Source: Entoloma clypeatum (Eukaryota; Basidiomycota; Agaricomycetes; Agaricales; Entolomataceae). From it: a DNA stretch of 64,000 nucleotides. The position numbers and the translations under genes were made by a program. Below, piece by piece: positions 45,959 to 58,200 of the stretch; the stretch's first letter is position 1, and each line of letters starts with the position of its first letter. The stretch is taken from positions 62,001 to 126,000 of the forward strand of contig OY751495.1 of the NCBI GenBank assembly GCA_963565915.1, given 5' to 3'. The notes beneath the pieces are model-generated. The model did no database searches, had not been told where the DNA came from, and was given only the letters and a program-made list of their open reading frames with translations.

Positions 45959-46950
45959 ATGTCTGTTCCCCGCGCTTACTGTCCCGATTGCGACCATGGC
46001 CCTACAATCGCACGACGTGGTGCATCCAAACTTCACCCTGACTTCTCGTCTATGGATTGCGATGTAGTGCTTCGCTCCTTGGAAGGGACGCTATACCGAG
46101 TCGATTCGCAGAGTCTTCGTACAAGCTCGGAACTCTTCGACACTATTTTGAGCCTACCTCAGCCGCAGACGTGTGGGTGCGTCCACAAGGAAAACCACGA
46201 GATTCCAGTATATGAGCTTGACGTTGTTCTGGAACCTCTCCTTCATCTGCTGTGCCATCTGGCTCTCCCTCCGTACAAGACATACGAGGAGTTCGAACGC
46301 CTCCTGATGGTAGCCGAAAAGTGGGTCGCTGTAGGGGCAATCGAGAGTTTGCGAGAAGCATTGGCCGGCAGTTCGTCTTCGATGTCTGATCCATTACGGG
46401 TATACGTCCTCGCGAGACATTTTGAGTGGAGAGAGGACGCCAAGTTGGCGGCGACGCAGACGCTGCAGCTGGATTTGCGCGAGTCGGTCCACGCGTCTGC
46501 TCTCGCTGAACTATCATCGCACGAAATCTTGCCGCTCTTGGACCTTCACCGAACTCGCAGAGAGCTGTTCAGAACGCTCCTCGACAGCCCAGCTCGCTTC
46601 ACTATTGGGAATAGGTCAGTTTCAAATGCCCATTGATTCCTAGCGACACCTTCCTGATTACAAACCGATTCCGCAGATCGTGCATCTGCCCTCATTGTGG
46701 CATGACAGAGTTGGACAATTCTGCATGGGAAGCCCTCAAGGATGTATTGCTTGTCGAATTAGAGCGACGACCGCTGGGGGACACGCTGGAGTCTATCTTT
46801 GGCGAGACCTTGGGGAAACCAGAAGCCAAAGCGTGTTGGGAGGCGCGATGTCGGGGGGAGCGGTGCGGAGAGCCCAACTACGACAAGAGCGCAACTATAC
46901 GGCAGATTAAGAACTGTCTCGATTTGCTGCCGTTGACGATTGAGAATTGA
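45959..46950 (+). CDS. BTB/POZ-domain protein, two exons
   Basis: Exons 45959-46614 and 46677-46950 around a 62 bp GT-AG intron; 309 aa. An in-frame ATG at 45884 is possible, but MSVPRAYCPDC at 45959 is the better start. Residues near 25-110 form the BTB fold as found in agaricomycete families: HPDFSSMDCDVVLRSLEGTLYRVDSQSLRTSS, then LPLEPLL-like VVLEPLLHLLCHLALPP and YEEFERLLMVAEKW, followed by an alpha-helical region (DPLRVYVLARHFEW). The C-terminal exon has CICPHCG and CWEARCRGERCG, a cysteine pattern that may bind metal. BTB proteins mediate dimerisation and often Cullin-3 adaptor roles. The role here is unknown, as these families are large in agaricomycetes. No defect seen. Confidence 0.8.
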
Positions 46951-47044
46951 GAGACTTTTCAATACGAGTTTGACCAGAGTATATAGATGGGCAGTGCCGA
47001 TGCGGAATTTATTTCGGCACGTGACTTGTCTATCCTCACTCCTA

Positions 47045-47133
47045 CATCAGCAAACTGTGATTTTGATCAAACCAAACTATAGCAAACACACTCAAAGTCA
47101 TAGATAGCATTGCGGAGCGCCATAGCGTCCTAT
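47045..47133 (+). repeat. CATCAGCAAA-ended repeat, partial
   Basis: Shares about 65 bp with 24925-24990, beginning CATCAGCAAACTGTGATTTT. It is cut by the LTR of Copia D at 47134, so D inserted into this repeat. Confidence 0.75.
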
Positions 47134-47412
47134 TGTTGGACATACATCATATATCATCGCTTACTTACATTCCCACACGTGATCGCATCCCCCTTATATA
47201 TATTGACAATCGGTTCCTGCATCCTCAGTCATTCTTCCTTTGGACCCTCTGAGGATGTAAGTGAACCATTGTCTCCATCCACATACTCTATCATACTCAC
47301 GTACCTCTAGTTACACGGTCCCTCGTGTTCTAGGTATGGAATACATTAGTCGTTCTTCCTTTGGACCCTCTGAGGATTTACACGGTCCCTCGTGTTCTAG
47401 GTCCCGCTTACA
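47134..47412 (+). repeat. 5' LTR of Copia D (279 bp)
   Basis: Starts TGTTGGACAT, ends GCTTACA and is followed at once by the primer site. TATATATA near 47193-47203. A direct repeat inside it (TTCTTCCTTTGGACCCTCTG at about 47232 and 47355, CACGGTCCCTCGTGTTCTAG at about 47313 and 47381) suggests a tandem duplication in the R/U5 part. Confidence 0.75.
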
Positions 47413-47422
47413 GGTTATGGGC
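47413..47422 (+). promoter_or_regulatory. Primer binding site of Copia D
   Basis: GGTTATGGGC directly after the LTR matches the initiator tRNA anticodon-arm primer site of family A over 10 bases. Copy 3 of family A inserted 12 bp further on. Confidence 0.7.
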
Positions 47423-47434
47423 TTCCTTTAGGGA

Positions 47435-47743
47435 TGTTGAAGTTCCACCTGGGCGCTAGCCACAGGTGTACTGAGCAACATAGCTACAGTGGAAGTACTC
47501 TACGATACCGCTATGGTCACTTACATGGTTTGGAGGGGTAAGGCTGGTGAGAGCGGTTGAGGCTGGTAAGAGTGATGGAGCTGGTTAAGAGTCAAGAGAC
47601 AACTTGTTGATATTAACAGTTTCCTGGTCTTATATACCGTACTACTGTTTGTACCAACCAAACAAGTATGTAATGAAGATATGTAAAGGTCACGTGATGT
47701 AATCTAATCTAATCTAATCTACGTGATGGGAAAAGTTTCAACA
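47435..47743 (-). repeat. 3' LTR of Copia A copy 3 (309 bp)
   Basis: Same termini as the other family A LTRs; followed by a C-rich run (polypurine tract on the minus strand). Confidence 0.95.
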
Positions 47744-47819
47744 CCCCCCCATATTTAGTACATACTTCTAAATACATCTTTACTTTTTCCCACATATATA
47801 TATAGGTACTCTGTTTCGC

Positions 47820-50800
47820 CTAGTTTTTTATCAATCCGAAGTACGGGATAAACTTGGAAAAGAGGATTTTTCCCAGATTCTTAGTTAAAAGGTCTGCAGG
47901 GTTGTTCACTCCTTCAATGAATTCGACCGTAATTATCCCTTCGGAGACTTTTTCTCTGACGAAGTGGAATCACACATCAATGTGCTTGGATCGCTTCTCA
48001 GTTACAGGGTTGGATGTGATAAAGACGGAGCCGTTGTTATCTCCGTAGATCGGTACTGATCCGATCTGCATTCCAAGCTCGGCAAGCATGCTTCTAAGCC
48101 ATGTCACTGCGCGACTGCAATCTGATAGCGCCATGTATTCTGCTTCCGTGGAAGAGAGGGCAATGGTTTTTTGCGCCGATGAAACCCATGTTACTGCTCC
48201 AGATGCCAGCAATACAAAGTAACCAGTGGTGGACTTCCTGGTGTTTTCGTCTGACGCCCAATCGGAGTCTGTGAATGCGTAGATTCCTTTCCCAGAATCA
48301 CCATCGTACATGATCGCGTAATTTTTTGTTGCCTTCAAATACCTGCAAATATCCCTTGCCACTTCTAAATGGCGTTTGGTAGGGTTTGCGGAAAATTGGG
48401 ACATTTTGATTACGGCGAAACAAATGTTGGGTCTTGTCCCGATCATTAAGTACAATAATGATCCGATGACGGATTGGTACTTGGATCTGAGTTCCGCATT
48501 GGGTTCATCTTCAGACTTCATGGGTTTGTAGCCAGCGATCACAGTTTCCCCTTTGGTACTTGTGTGAATAAAAACTCCCGCATCGGAGTGAAGCCGGACA
48601 AAGCCAAGCTTTTTCATGGAGAAATTGAGTTCCCTCCACCAGGCTAATGCGGCCTGCTTGAGTCCGTATAGGGCTTTGTATAGTCGGTACACGAGGTTTT
48701 CTTTCCCTTTTACTATGTAGCCCTCAGGCTGTCGCATGTAAATTACCTCACGGAGTGTTCCATAGAGGAAGGCTGCTGAGACGTCCAAGAGTGTCATGAA
48801 CCACCCTTCAAGGGCTGTCAATGCCAGAATTAATCGGACGGTCTCGTATCTCACTACTGGTGAGAAGATCTGATCGAAGTCAATCCCTTCTACCTGTGAG
48901 AAACCTTTTGCAACAAGGCGCGCTTTCAAACGCCCGTCGGATTTTTCGTTGTAAACCCATTTGTTCCTTAGAGCTTTCCTCCCTGTAGGTAGGGGTACTA
49001 ACTCCGTGATCACCCCACGGTTTTTGAGCATGTCTAGCTCTTTTCGTTCTGCCGCATACCAATCTTCTTTGTTCGGAAGAGAGTATATGTCTTTGTGTGA
49101 CATTTCGATGATGCCTACTTGGATGGAGATTGCCTCCATCAGGAGATCGTTCATCCATGCCGTTTGACCACCCAATCTACGTCTTCGATCCATTTTTTCA
49201 AGATCAGAAGCAGGGGTGTCTTCCCCATAGATGCTGTCTGGCATTCTCCAAACTCGTCGTTCCCTGATCGGTCGATCTGGTACTTGCTCGGGCTCTGGAG
49301 TGGGTACTCGTGGCTCGTCATCGGGCTCGCTATGCGGCAAATCATTGTCTGATTCAGGGTGATCCTGTCCAGTGGGAACAGGGTCGTGAGGTTTTTCGTA
49401 ATGACTGTCATTGTCATCGTTTCCGGGGATGAGGTCCTCAAACTCATCAGCCGATTCTGGGTTTTCCATTTCTGGATGGTTCTCTGGCAAAGGGTCGATG
49501 TGGCATCTAGGGTACTTGCTTTCATCAAAGATAGCTTTCCCACCCATGAAAATTGTATTAGTCTCAGGATCCATGAAACGGTATCCTTTGACCCCTGGCT
49601 TTGATCCGAGATAAATCATCAATCGAGATCTAGACTCCAGGGAATTTCTACGTTTTTCTTTTGGGATATACACATATGCCTGACATCCGAAGACTCTGAT
49701 GCTTGACATATCGGGGATCTCATTGGTCACCCTGAAGTAAGGGGTATTCCATTCGAGACGCTGCATGGGGGTTCTGTTGTAGAGAAAAGCTGCATGTTCC
49801 AAACAGAATTCCCACCACATAGGTGGTAAGCACGCGTCGAAGCGCAAGGCCTGAGATTTCTCCCACAGGGTTCGATTTATCCGTTCTGCTCGACCATTCT
49901 GCTGGTGCTGATACGGGAGCGTGACGTCAATCAGAATTCCATGATCGGCAAGTACATTCTTGTATTCGTTAAATTCTCCACCTCCATCAACTCGCCATTT
50001 CTTAGGAGTGGCGGCGAATTGATTCTGGATCATCGCAAGGAATTGTCGTAGTGCCATGACAGCATCCGACTTCTTCCTAAGCAAGACGACCCAGACGTGG
50101 GATGAAAAATCGTCCAAAAACGTAAGGAAATATTTATATTTGTGGTATGATGCCGTGGATATTTGTTTAAGATCGGAATGGATCAGATCAAAGGTTTTTG
50201 TTGCCCTTGTTATCGAATTGGGATATGACTGATTCGGCATTTTCCCTTTGAGGCAACCTGTGCAACTTTCCTGTGATTTCTCACGTACTAGTGTTTCAGG
50301 TACCCCTTTGGTACTGGTGGGAATCTTTCGGAGTGCTTGATCATTTGGGTGACCAAGGCGCTTGTGCCATGTTTCAACAGTGATTTCGCTCGAGATCGCA
50401 TGGATCTGGTCATAGCGTATTTCAGTGTCTAACCAGTAAATGGTTTGACCAAGGATGTGGGGCGAAAACTGGATTTTGCTCAGCCCTTTGGAGATGTTAA
50501 TTTCTCCACAAGTCCCGTCTACTTTGTAACCATGGTTAAGGAAGACGCCTAGGGACAATAGGCGTGTGTCCATGTCCGGGATGTAGAACACCGGTCTGAG
50601 AAGATGGGTTTTAACTTCCCCATTTAGGGTGTGCCGTACTGGAACGGCCCCAACTCCAAGAATTTCCAGTTTCTTCCCTTTGGCTGCAGTTTGGACGAAT
50701 CGCTTGACCGTGAGAGGTCTATAATATGCGAAGTCCTTAAACTCATAGGTGAAGTGTAAAGAGGCGCCGGAATCTAATATCCATTGCACGCGTTCTTTTT

Positions 50801-52351
50801 CCTTACAGTGTGTACAAGAAGCAAAATGTTTAATATATTTTTTATGTAAATCACTGCTAAAGTGATCTACGCATTCTGTACTGGTACTGGCTATTATATC
50901 ATACGTCTGTTGAGAGGTATTGTTAGCTTTCCGCAATTGGTAAGGTTTAAGAAAGGGTTTTGACGAACCGTCAAGTTCTATCTCGTCCTCAAATACATCC
51001 GGCCCCATCCGTTCCTGGTCGATGTCCATCATTTTCAGCGATTCTTCTATCGACGGGGCTACGCGACGCTGTTTAGCCGGCCTTTTGTCGATGTCAGGAA
51101 TGATGGTATCTAAGATACGGAGGTTTGACCCAGAGGGTTGAGCACCGATTTCTCGGGCGAGTCTTCGCACCCTCTCGTTCTTTTTCCACACAGACGGCTT
51201 TCCAGAGGGAAGCCCGGTGTCTGAGAAGGAGGCGGGTTCATGCGTTGCAGGAGTGACTGCATTTTCTCCGATTCAGGCTGCGCGGTACTCGTAGTTTTCC
51301 CGCGGCCCGTTACAGTGGTGAAGGTAGGTGCATGACGAGGAGGGAGAGGGCAAGGGGCACGTTGACGAGGAGGAAGGGGACAAGGAGCAGGACGACGAGG
51401 GAGCTGCTCAATGGCTGGAGCGATGAATTCGACCATCTCCTCGGCGCAGTCGGACTCGTTGTCCGCGTTGTTGGCGCGTTTCTTCTGGTTGCGCCAGCGT
51501 CCCTTTCCCTTCTTCTTTTCAGAAGCGGTACTCGGGTCGGTCGAGTTAGTCTGCTTGTCAGTGTTGTTTCGTGAGGTACTCGGCACTGTCTGCTTTTCCC
51601 ATTTGGGGTCTTGCCCCTTTCGCTTGGTCCCGGAGATTTTCCGGGCCTGCTCGTTGGATGCCCGAGTAGACCCAATCGCATACTTGCGCCTGTACTCCGA
51701 TACGATGCTGTCGGCGACGGCCTGCCATGTGAAGTCATCGGCGTCGTAGACCTGGAAGAGGGCGGTGGAGAGAGATGACCAAGCGTCAGGAATGGCGCTT
51801 GCCAGGATCATAGCCTGCATCAGATCAGGCACGACGAACTTCGCGTCGCTGAGGCGGGCGAAGAGTGACCCGAGGCGCTCGATTTCCGGTACGGGGTCGC
51901 GACCCGACAGCTTGAAGGAGGCAGCAGCTTTGAAGTCGCCGAATATGGTGGCGGGGGAGATCTTCGAATACGCGTCTTTCAACAACGTCCAGGCTTCCTT
52001 TGAGGTTGAGGCGTCCTTGATGTGCCTCCTGATAGCCTCGGAGACTTTGAGGCAGATGGAAGCCAGAGCCATGTCGTCGTCTCTAATCCAGGCCTTCTTT
52101 TCTTTGGCAAAGGCGGGATGGTCGACAGTGATAGTGACCGCCGGAGGTTGAGTCGCAGATGTCGAGGTGGCGGAGGCAGGGGTGGAGACCGTGACCGTCA
52201 AGTCCTTGATGTCGGGGCGCTCAATGTCGCCGGACACGAGGCGCCAGACTCCTTGATGGAGAAGGTACGATTTCATTTTTTCGGCCCAACTCTGGTAGTC
52301 GATGCCGTCGAAGATGGCGATGGAGTCGAGGGCGGAGGGAGAGGTAGACAT
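47820..52351 (-). pseudogene. Copia A copy 3 gag-pol with frameshift, RT deletion and stop
   Basis: Gag starts at 52351 (MSTSPSALD) and carries an extra Pro/Arg-rich insertion (near 51320-51405) absent from copy 2. A single-base deletion near 51220 shifts frame inside NPPPSQ(Y)TG, splitting Gag from Pol. Protease has canonical DSGAS near 50760. Integrase is whole (HSDLKQ, VDGGGEF, NGRAERINRT). In RT, TVIA joins GYKPM at about 48533-48536: 86 residues are missing compared with copy 2, including catalytic YVDD. TGA at 47970-47972 replaces CGA of copy 2 in HIDV(R)FHF. The polyprotein cannot provide reverse transcriptase. Confidence 0.93.
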
Positions 52352-52719
52352 TTTTAATGAATCTAAAAGGAGTTTTCCCAATCAGTGATGTTCTTTTATG
52401 AATTTGATTTTTAGAGAAAACAAATAAATGATTCCTCATAACATATTCCCTTTAGGAATAGCGGTTGTGGGAAAAACCCTTTTTGTCAGAAGTGTGTGAG
52501 GTGCGATTGACGTTTCCACATGATGTGTACTAAGTCAATCCCCTTAGGGACCCTTCATGACAGGTACTTGTCGTAATGACGTTCCCAGGTTCATGTGTGA
52601 AGAAGTAAGACTCAGAACCTAGATCTTTCGATCGGTTCTTTGCCAACCAGGGTAGAGTGGGCAGGTACTCGCTGTTGCCAGCGTTTCCCAAGTCCCTCTG
52701 CTATCCGGGGCCCATAACC

Positions 52720-53028
52720 TGTTGAAGTTCCACCTGGGCGCTAGCCACAGGTGTACTGAGCAACATAGCTACAGTGGAAGTACTCTACGATACCGCTATG
52801 GTCACTTACATGGTTTGGAGGGGTAAGGCTGGTGAGAGCGGTTGAGGCTGGTAAGAGCGATGGAGCTGGTTAAGAGTCAAGAGACAACTTGTTGATATTA
52901 ACAGTTTCCTGGTCTTATATACCGTACTACTGTTTGTACCAACCAAACAAGTATGTAATGAAGATATGTAAAGGTCATGTGATGTAATCTAATCTAATCT
53001 AATCTACGTGATGGGAAAAGTTTCAACA
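52720..53028 (-). repeat. 5' LTR of Copia A copy 3 (309 bp)
   Basis: Preceded on plus by GGGCCCATAACC (primer site, 52708-52719). The two visible differences from its partner are AGCGATGG/AGTGATGG and CATGTG/CACGTG, both C/T at CpG. Confidence 0.95.
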
Positions 53029-54321
53029 AGGGACCCTGGATCGTGCCTTGAGGACGCCTAACAACTCATCATAACGCCATTTTGGGTCCTTTTATTGGAT
53101 CGATTAACACCTATCTATTCCTGCGATGGCCTTTGTGCCCGTACCAGAGCTTCCTCGCCCGGCCTCTGCGCCTATCCTTTCGTCTAGCAGCGACATGGTC
53201 TTTGTATCTCCGGAGCCGATCAGACCTGCCCCTACCACCTTGGCAACCACCAGCGGACCCTTAAAGTTTTCAGCTACGCATCCCCATCCTTTTTATGATA
53301 CTCCTCCTCATTTACATACATCTCGGAACTCTTCACGAATGCCCCCAATACCGCCATTGCACAAGGGTAAAGCATGAGTGTTGAGTGATGAGTCCCATAC
53401 CATATTCGTACTGACTGCTACATACCAACACCCAAATTCCTTTCCCTCCCGCCCTCTTCCGAGGTCTTCCCCATTCCCTCCCACTACCACTTCCAAACTA
53501 TCGCCTCCTTGTTACCCTCATATTTACATTCCGTCGAGCCAGGCACCTACAGCCAAATTCCCCGCACATATATCCACACATTATGAACCTCCAAATGTCC
53601 CCCCCACCCCACACCGCGCGACACCATGTGTACCTCCCTCTGCCTCGCAGATGATGCAACACACGCATCGACGAGCGCACCCGACTCCTCTGTGATCCCC
53701 TTTCCAACCACAACCATTACCTACCACTCCCGTACCTATCGCTCCAATACCTACCGTTCCCATGACTAGAGACTCACGCTCTTCTACCTATAAAGTTACA
53801 TTACCCGATTTATCACATATCCCACTTCTATCCACTGCTGGCGATTGGCCTCAATGGTATGCGGCTATGATCGACATGGTGGACAACTTAGGCCTTTACC
53901 CCCACATTTCGACCAACAACGAGTTGTCCGAACCGCTCTCCGAACCGTCATAGCCACCTGAGTTCAACGACCTTCTGACCAAGGCTGAGGTAGACGACTA
54001 CAAAGACTGGTGGCGAACTGATAGAGTTGTTCGACACATCCTCGTTGGCCGACTTGGACAAGGCCCCGCGTTGATGGTACCGCCCCGATGTGACATGTTC
54101 GGCAACATGACATCCACCGCCCGCGACATCTACACTGCCCTGTCTTGAGGTTATGGAGGTGGAGATGCTGCTGGAGCAGGGGTTATCAAGGACAAGATAG
54201 TGCGCTTCAGATGCGGCAACGGATCGGATTTGGTCATACGTTTCATCGACGTGTGGCGTGCAGCCCTTCAACGCCTCCAGGGTACACCATGGGACTTCAC
54301 CGATCTCACTCGCCATTTCGT

Positions 54322-54709
54322 TGTTATGCTTAACAAACCATTCCAAGGTTCGGGCAGAGTATGCAGGAAGTGGAAAGGCGAAGAGCAAAGTGATTGCTAA
54401 ATCTAAGGAATGTAGCTATGGTACATGGGGTTTATATAGTACTGGCTACGAGCGGTAGCGAGTGAGTCAGTAGCTGCGGAAGGCAGTGCGGATGAGTCAG
54501 TAGCTGCGGAAAGGCAGTGCGAAGTGAGTCAGACGACTGCGGACTGAGTAATCTCTACTGCGGAGTGCGAGTCAGCGTGGGAGCGAAGTATACTAAAGGA
54601 GAATGGTAGAGTAAAGGTAAATGAATAAGCGGTCCGATGAGTCAAAGAAATAACGAAGGTACAATGCAAGGGAAAAGTGCATAACATACAAACCGGTAAG
54701 TCCGTAACA
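54322..54709 (-). repeat. 3' LTR of Gypsy E (388 bp)
   Basis: TGTTATGCTTAACA at its plus-strand start. Contains three GAGTCAGTAGCTGCGGA-type direct repeats, a TATATAA box (minus) near 54431-54437 and the predicted transcript start region at 54394-54404. Confidence 0.93.
54463..54644. promoter_or_regulatory. Cluster of four TGAGTCA bZIP sites in Gypsy E LTR
   Basis: TGAGTCA at 54463-54469, 54493-54499, 54525-54531 and 54638-54644, all upstream (on minus) of the TATA box. TGA(G/C)TCA is the binding site of Gcn4/AP-1-type bZIP factors. Three sites sit in a tandem repeat with CTGCGGAAGGCAGTGCG. The partner LTR keeps four and the solo LTR at 61083 fewer. Confidence 0.65.
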
Positions 54710-54743
54710 TGTTCCCCTCCTCAAGCTCTGTGTCCTCACAGAG

Positions 54744-55106
54744 TCATTGTCCCCATCCTCCAGCATCGTCGTTGTTTGTCCAGGAGCCATTCTCCTTGAG
54801 GCTCCAATCGTCTATTAGCTCTTTGTTGATGGCGACGGCGAGCTCGAGACTCCGGACGGCTAGTCGGATGCGCCGGTTTTCAACGACCAGCGTACGGGTG
54901 TAGTTCCTGAGGATTTGTTTTTCTTCGGGGGTTGGTGCGACAGGGAGGTCGGATAAAGAATGGAGGCGGATGTGCATCTGTCAATGCAGGATGTCGGCGA
55001 GCGAGGCTTCTAGTGCGTGGATCTGGTCTCTCATGGAGAGGGCTTCACCCATGAGGGCAGTGATGGTGGGGTTGGTTTCAGTGGATGTGGTGGTGGCGGT
55101 GGACAT
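54744..55106 (-). pseudogene. Gypsy E downstream ORF (about 120 aa, one stop)
   Basis: Between pol and the 3' LTR, same strand as pol. From ATG at 55106 (MSTATTTSTETNPTITALMG) through MRDQIHALEASLADILH, a TGA at 54981-54983, then QMHIRLHSLSDLPVAPTPEE, KQILRNYTRTLVVENRRIRL and AVRSLELAVAINKELIDDW. Leu spacing and charge suggest two coiled-coil or helical segments. The single stop lies before Gln in the sequence LH-stop-QMH and fits CGA to TGA. No family recognised. A separate third ORF at this place is not part of the usual Tf1/sushi layout. Confidence 0.55.
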
Positions 55107-55228
55107 GGTGCGGAGGATGTTGGAGAGATAGAGGAAGAATGGAGTAGCTATATTGAAGACGGAGCGGAGAACTCGGTGGGTTTTTGACTGATGAGGTTGA
55201 TGCTGTTGATGATTTCAACGGGTGTCTT

Positions 55229-58200
55229 TTATGGTGGACGTGACGGGTTCTGCCGATGGAAATCACGGATCAAATCTTGAGCGTTCTGAACATTAGCTCA
55301 CGGTTCCCATGTGTTCTCTTCTGGGCCATATCCTTCCCACTGGACGAGGTACTGGATCTTTCCGCGGAACTTTTGAGAGTCCAGGATCGTAGACACATGG
55401 TACTCTTCTCGTCCTTCGACGATGATCGGATCAGGGGCTGGTTTCTTTTTCTGGATGGCATACTTCGGAGTTTCATATGGTGACAACAGGGTCTCGTTGA
55501 ACACAGGGTGAATCATCTTCCAAGTCTTCGGAAGATCAAGAAGATACGCGCTAGCTCCTTTCTTCTCTAGGACTTTGAATGGACCATGTCGGAGTGCATC
55601 AAGTTTCTTTGAGGGTCGATCGGTCCTGATGTTAGTCCCTTCCAGCCACACCTTGTCTCCAATGCGGTAGTCCCGAGACGGACTTCGCCGTGTGTCAACT
55701 GTCTTCTTCATCTGATCCTGTGCTTGTTTCAGCACTGCATTGGCTTCTTCTCGTGCCTGTTTGAGTTTTTTCAAGAAGTCGTTGGCAGCCGGATTGGTAT
55801 CTTCTAACACAAGTTCTCCCTTCCACGGATGTAAACCGTAGTTGAGGTAGAATGGGGTGTGCTTCATGGCCTGATGTTCTTTGTCATTGTACTGGAACTC
55901 TGCGATTGCGATCCACTCAGCCCAATCATCCTGTAGATGGTTGACAAAGTTTCCTAAGAACACTTCCGTTTCCTGATGCGATCGCTTGGCCTGTCCATCA
56001 GTCTGTGGGTGGTATGCGGTGGACAGGTTCCTTTTGATCCCTAGCATGCGGCAGAGTATCTCCATGAACTTCGCAGCGAACTGCGGTCCCCTATCGCTGA
56101 TGATCTTCTTGGGGATCCCATGAAGCTTCCATATCTGATCCCGATAGATCTTGGCTAATCCTTCAGCTGATAATTCCATGGTTGTCAGAATGAGATGAAG
56201 CATCTTCGAATGTCTATCCGTGATGACCAGAATTGCGCTTTTTCCATCAGATTCTGGTATCGGTCCCACAACATTGATTCCTATGTCTTCCCATGGGTGA
56301 CTTGATGCTGCATGGGGATGTAGCGGAGCATGTCACTTCTGTCGGTTGATCTTGTTGTGTTGACAAGTGTCGCAACCCTTCACATACTTCTTTACATCAT
56401 GCAGTATGGTAGGCCACCAGTAGGTGCGAGTGAGGAGTTCATGTGTTCGGTACTGTCCTGGATGTCCAGCCACTGGTGCATCGTGTGATTCAAACATCAA
56501 TTCTTGTCGCAATTGTGGATCTGGCGGGACATAGACTTGTTCGCCTGCATATGTGATGCCGTTTTCCTGTTGATACCAATGAGGATTCTTCTTTAGAACC
56601 TGGGCTACTTCTGTCTCCATGCGGTTTGAACCCTTGATGCGTGCAATCCACGGATTTTTGATGGTCGTGACTATTCCAATTTTGATGGAATCAGGTGTTT
56701 CACCCCCTTCAAAGAATTGTTCCTCCGTGAACATCTCCATTTGTACCACATCTTCTGATTCCAATTGTTTCAAGAATAGTCCCTCCTTGAGCATTTGGTC
56801 ACTGTCCTGTGGTTCGAGTTCCGCTTCATACCAGGGTAAGCGTGACAGGATGTCCGCTTTCGCATTGGTCTTGCCGGGCACATGCCGTAATTCGAAGTCA
56901 TAGTCCTGTAACTTCATTTTCCAATGTCGCTGTCGTTGATTCAGGTCCTGAGGATGACAGAAGTATTCCAGGTTCTTGTGATCGGTCAAGATTTCAAAAC
57001 GTTCCTTGGCTTCGAGCAGATAGTGTCTCCAATCTTTCAATGCTTCCACGACTGCCAGAAGTTCCTTGTCGTATATCTCGTAATTCTGTTCGGCCGCGGA
57101 CATGGTCCGCGACAAGAATGCGATGGGGTGCCATTTGTCGTCTTGCTTCTGAGAGAGTACTGCTCCAATTGCATAGCCCAATGCATCGGTTTCAACCCTG
57201 AACTGTCCCTCTGGTTTTGGTAATGCCAAGACCAGTGCCGATGTAATTGCCCGTATGAGACCTTCAAAGGCTTGCTGCTCTGTTGGTCCCCAAGTAAATG
57301 CCATACCACCTGTGAGTGCGGTGAGAGGCTTTGCGATGTTTGAGTACCCTTCAATAAATTGTTGATAGAAGTTAGCAAATCCAAGGAACTTCTGAACTTC
57401 CTTTTTTGATGTGGGTGCTCGCCAGTTTCGAATTGTATCCACCTTCTCAGTTTCCATCTCAACACGTCCCTCACCAACCACATATCCCAATATAGGACAT
57501 TTCGTTACTTCCCATAAACACTTCTTCTCCTTTAGGAACAAATTATTGTCCGATAGGATCTGTAGGATTTCTTCAAAGTTCTCCTTCTTGAAGAGATGAG
57601 CAAATCGTTCAACATATGAGGGTCGTTGTGGGAGGTGGTGTGGGAGTGACAGCTTCCAAAATAGGGTCTCCAGGCTTCCATTTCTGATCCGACTTTTTGG
57701 GTGCATCTTTGTCGCGCACCTCAACCATGCGAACCCGGTGTTTGTGACCATTAAGGTTAACCCTGAAATCTGAGTGTTTGGTTCGACATGTTGTTGGGCA
57801 TCGGTTAAACGTCACCGCGCCGGTTGTCCAATTGATTGTGGGGTTGTGGTGTACCAACCAGTCATGTCCCAAGAGCATGTCCGTTCTCCCGATGTCCAGT
57901 ACCATTGCTTCCATGGTTTCCTGATGTGCTCCCAAATCCAGTTTAACTTCGGCAAGTTGGCTCGCTTTCTGTTGTCGATTTGGCGATCCATCCGCATTTA
58001 GAATTGCTATGGGCGGTATTCCTCACGTGGGGAGGTTCTGTTTGCGTACTATTCTGGGATGGATGCATGTGCGTTCACATCCGCTGTCAACCTCAGGTTG
58101 GATAACCTTTGGTCCTCGTCGTGTCCTGAGCTGAGCTAACAGCCTGATTTCTCGTCTTTTCGGAGGTTTATCTTCCTTCACAATCTTAGTCGACGCAGCA

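Larger units (their letters stand above)
47435..53028 (-). mobile_element. Copia family A, copy 3, complete but defective
   Basis: 5594 bp minus-strand element inserted just after the primer site of Copia D. TSD AGGGA (47430-47434 and 53029-53033). LTRs differ at about two positions by eye, so it is a recent insertion; yet its gag-pol carries a frameshift, a premature stop and an RT deletion. Confidence 0.96.

Noticed and set aside
47045..47133. TSD or terminal part of Copia D
   Set aside because: The sequence is shared with 24925-24990, where no Copia D exists, so it is a separate repeat into which D inserted.
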